This document shows positions 63,552 to 64,000 of a stretch of 64,000 nucleotides of DNA, one piece after another (positions within the stretch are counted from its first letter, which is position 1; each line of letters opens with the position of its first letter). This stretch comes from Flagellimonas spongiicola. GTDB lineage: Bacteria; Bacteroidota; Bacteroidia; Flavobacteriales; Flavobacteriaceae. Where the stretch lies: contig NZ_JAMFMA010000002.1 in assembly GCF_023502425.1 (NCBI RefSeq), positions 744,001-808,000 of the forward strand, read 5' to 3'. The notes beneath the pieces are model-generated. The model was given only the letters and a program-made list of their open reading frames with translations, did not search any database and had not been told where the DNA came from. The position numbers were made by a program, and so were the translations under genes.

Positions 63552-64000
63552 ATGATAACCACACATAACCTTACAAAAAAATATGGATCACAGTTGGTTT
63601 TGAATATAGACCATCTTGAAATTCCAAAAGGCCAAAGCTTTGGGCTTGTGGGAAATAATGGGGCTGGTAAAACCACCTTTTTTAGCCTGCTATTGGATTT
63701 GATACAACCTACCTCTGGACATATCGAGAACAATGGGTTTCAGGTTAATACAAGTGAGGATTGGAAACCAATTACTTCGTCCTTTATTGATGAATCTTTT
63801 TTAATTGGCTACTTGACTCCTGAGGAATATTTTTATTTCATCGGGGATTTGAGAGGAAGAAACAAAGCCGATGTGGACAAGTTATTGTCCAATTTTGATG
63901 ATTTCTTCCACGGCGAAATTTTGAGCCAACGTAAGTATCTAAGAGATTTATCGAAGGGGAACCAGAAGAAAGCGGGAATTGTAGCTTCCTTTATCGGTAA
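63552..64000 (+). CDS. ABC transporter ATP-binding protein, 3' end beyond window
   Basis: The ATG at 63552 opens MITTHNLTKKYGSQLVLNID, followed by Walker A GNNGAGKTTF (about 37-46) and the ABC signature-like LSKGNQKK near residue 137. About 149 residues are present before the window ends. It pairs with the DUF5687 permease. Confidence 0.9.
   Translation, partial: MITTHNLTKKYGSQLVLNIDHLEIPKGQSFGLVGNNGAGKTTFFSLLLDLIQPTSGHIENNGFQVNTSEDWKPITSSFIDESFLIGYLTPEEYFYFIGDLRGRNKADVDKLLSNFDDFFHGEILSQRKYLRDLSKGNQKKAGIVASFIG

Overview
The window looks like a chromosomal segment from a marine-type member of the Flavobacteriaceae (Bacteroidota). The evidence is the low-GC sequence, the family content (DUF4175, DUF4837, DUF6427, DUF4254, DUF5687, an Oar-type TonB-dependent receptor, a PorE-like OmpA protein), the weak or absent Shine-Dalgarno sequences, and repeated matches to the Bacteroidota -7 promoter element TAnnTTTG just upstream of genes. 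No tRNA, rRNA, CRISPR array, prophage or complete insertion sequence was seen.

Region 1 (1-23.3 kb) is core housekeeping: gltX (5' part only), a large DUF4175 membrane protein, ybeY, mnmG, a methyltransferase, an OmpH/Skp-like lipoprotein, an amidohydrolase lipoprotein, DoxX, holB, pgk, a LysM lytic transglycosylase, a DUF4837 lipoprotein, a PorE-like OmpA protein, tatA, an M23 peptidase, a GH3 protein and a probable DUF6909 protein. Two 16-bp parS palindromes bracket mnmG, one perfect and one with a single mismatch, which suggests the region lies close to the replication origin.

Region 2 (23.3-46.8 kb) is one long plus-strand surface-polysaccharide locus. It holds a Wzz-like protein, WbpD- and WlbA-like nucleotide-sugar enzymes, a Wzx flippase, two polymerase/ligase-type membrane proteins, GT4 and GT2 glycosyltransferases, a deacetylase-like protein and a sugar N-formyltransferase-like protein. 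These are followed by an unusual tightly coupled cassette: HAD phosphatase, class II aldolase, polytopic membrane protein, tandem nucleotidyltransferase, GtrA, GT2, GDPD-like protein, GT-C fused to a phosphoribulokinase/uridine-kinase domain, and a second GT-C. A polyprenyl-phosphate sugar-1-phosphate transferase and a UDP-glucuronate decarboxylase close the locus. The cassette looks like a route that makes, activates, lipid-links and transfers an unusual glycosyl or polyol unit.

Region 3 (46.8-51.6 kb) is purD, DUF6341, DUF6427, DUF4254, a GT9 glycosyltransferase and a TetR-family regulator.

Region 4 (51.6-64 kb) holds a TIM-barrel hydrolase-like lipoprotein, a cupin, an unknown secreted protein, a minus-strand run for arsenosugar biosynthesis (DUF2064 glycosyltransferase, AhpD-like protein, ArsS) ending in an Oar-like TonB receptor, a divergent patatin phospholipase, a PaaE-like ferredoxin reductase, and a DUF5687 permease with its ABC ATPase (cut by the window end). 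Two near-identical 18-bp TetR-type operators, at the tetR promoter and between the arsenosugar run and the patatin gene, suggest one small regulon spanning this region.
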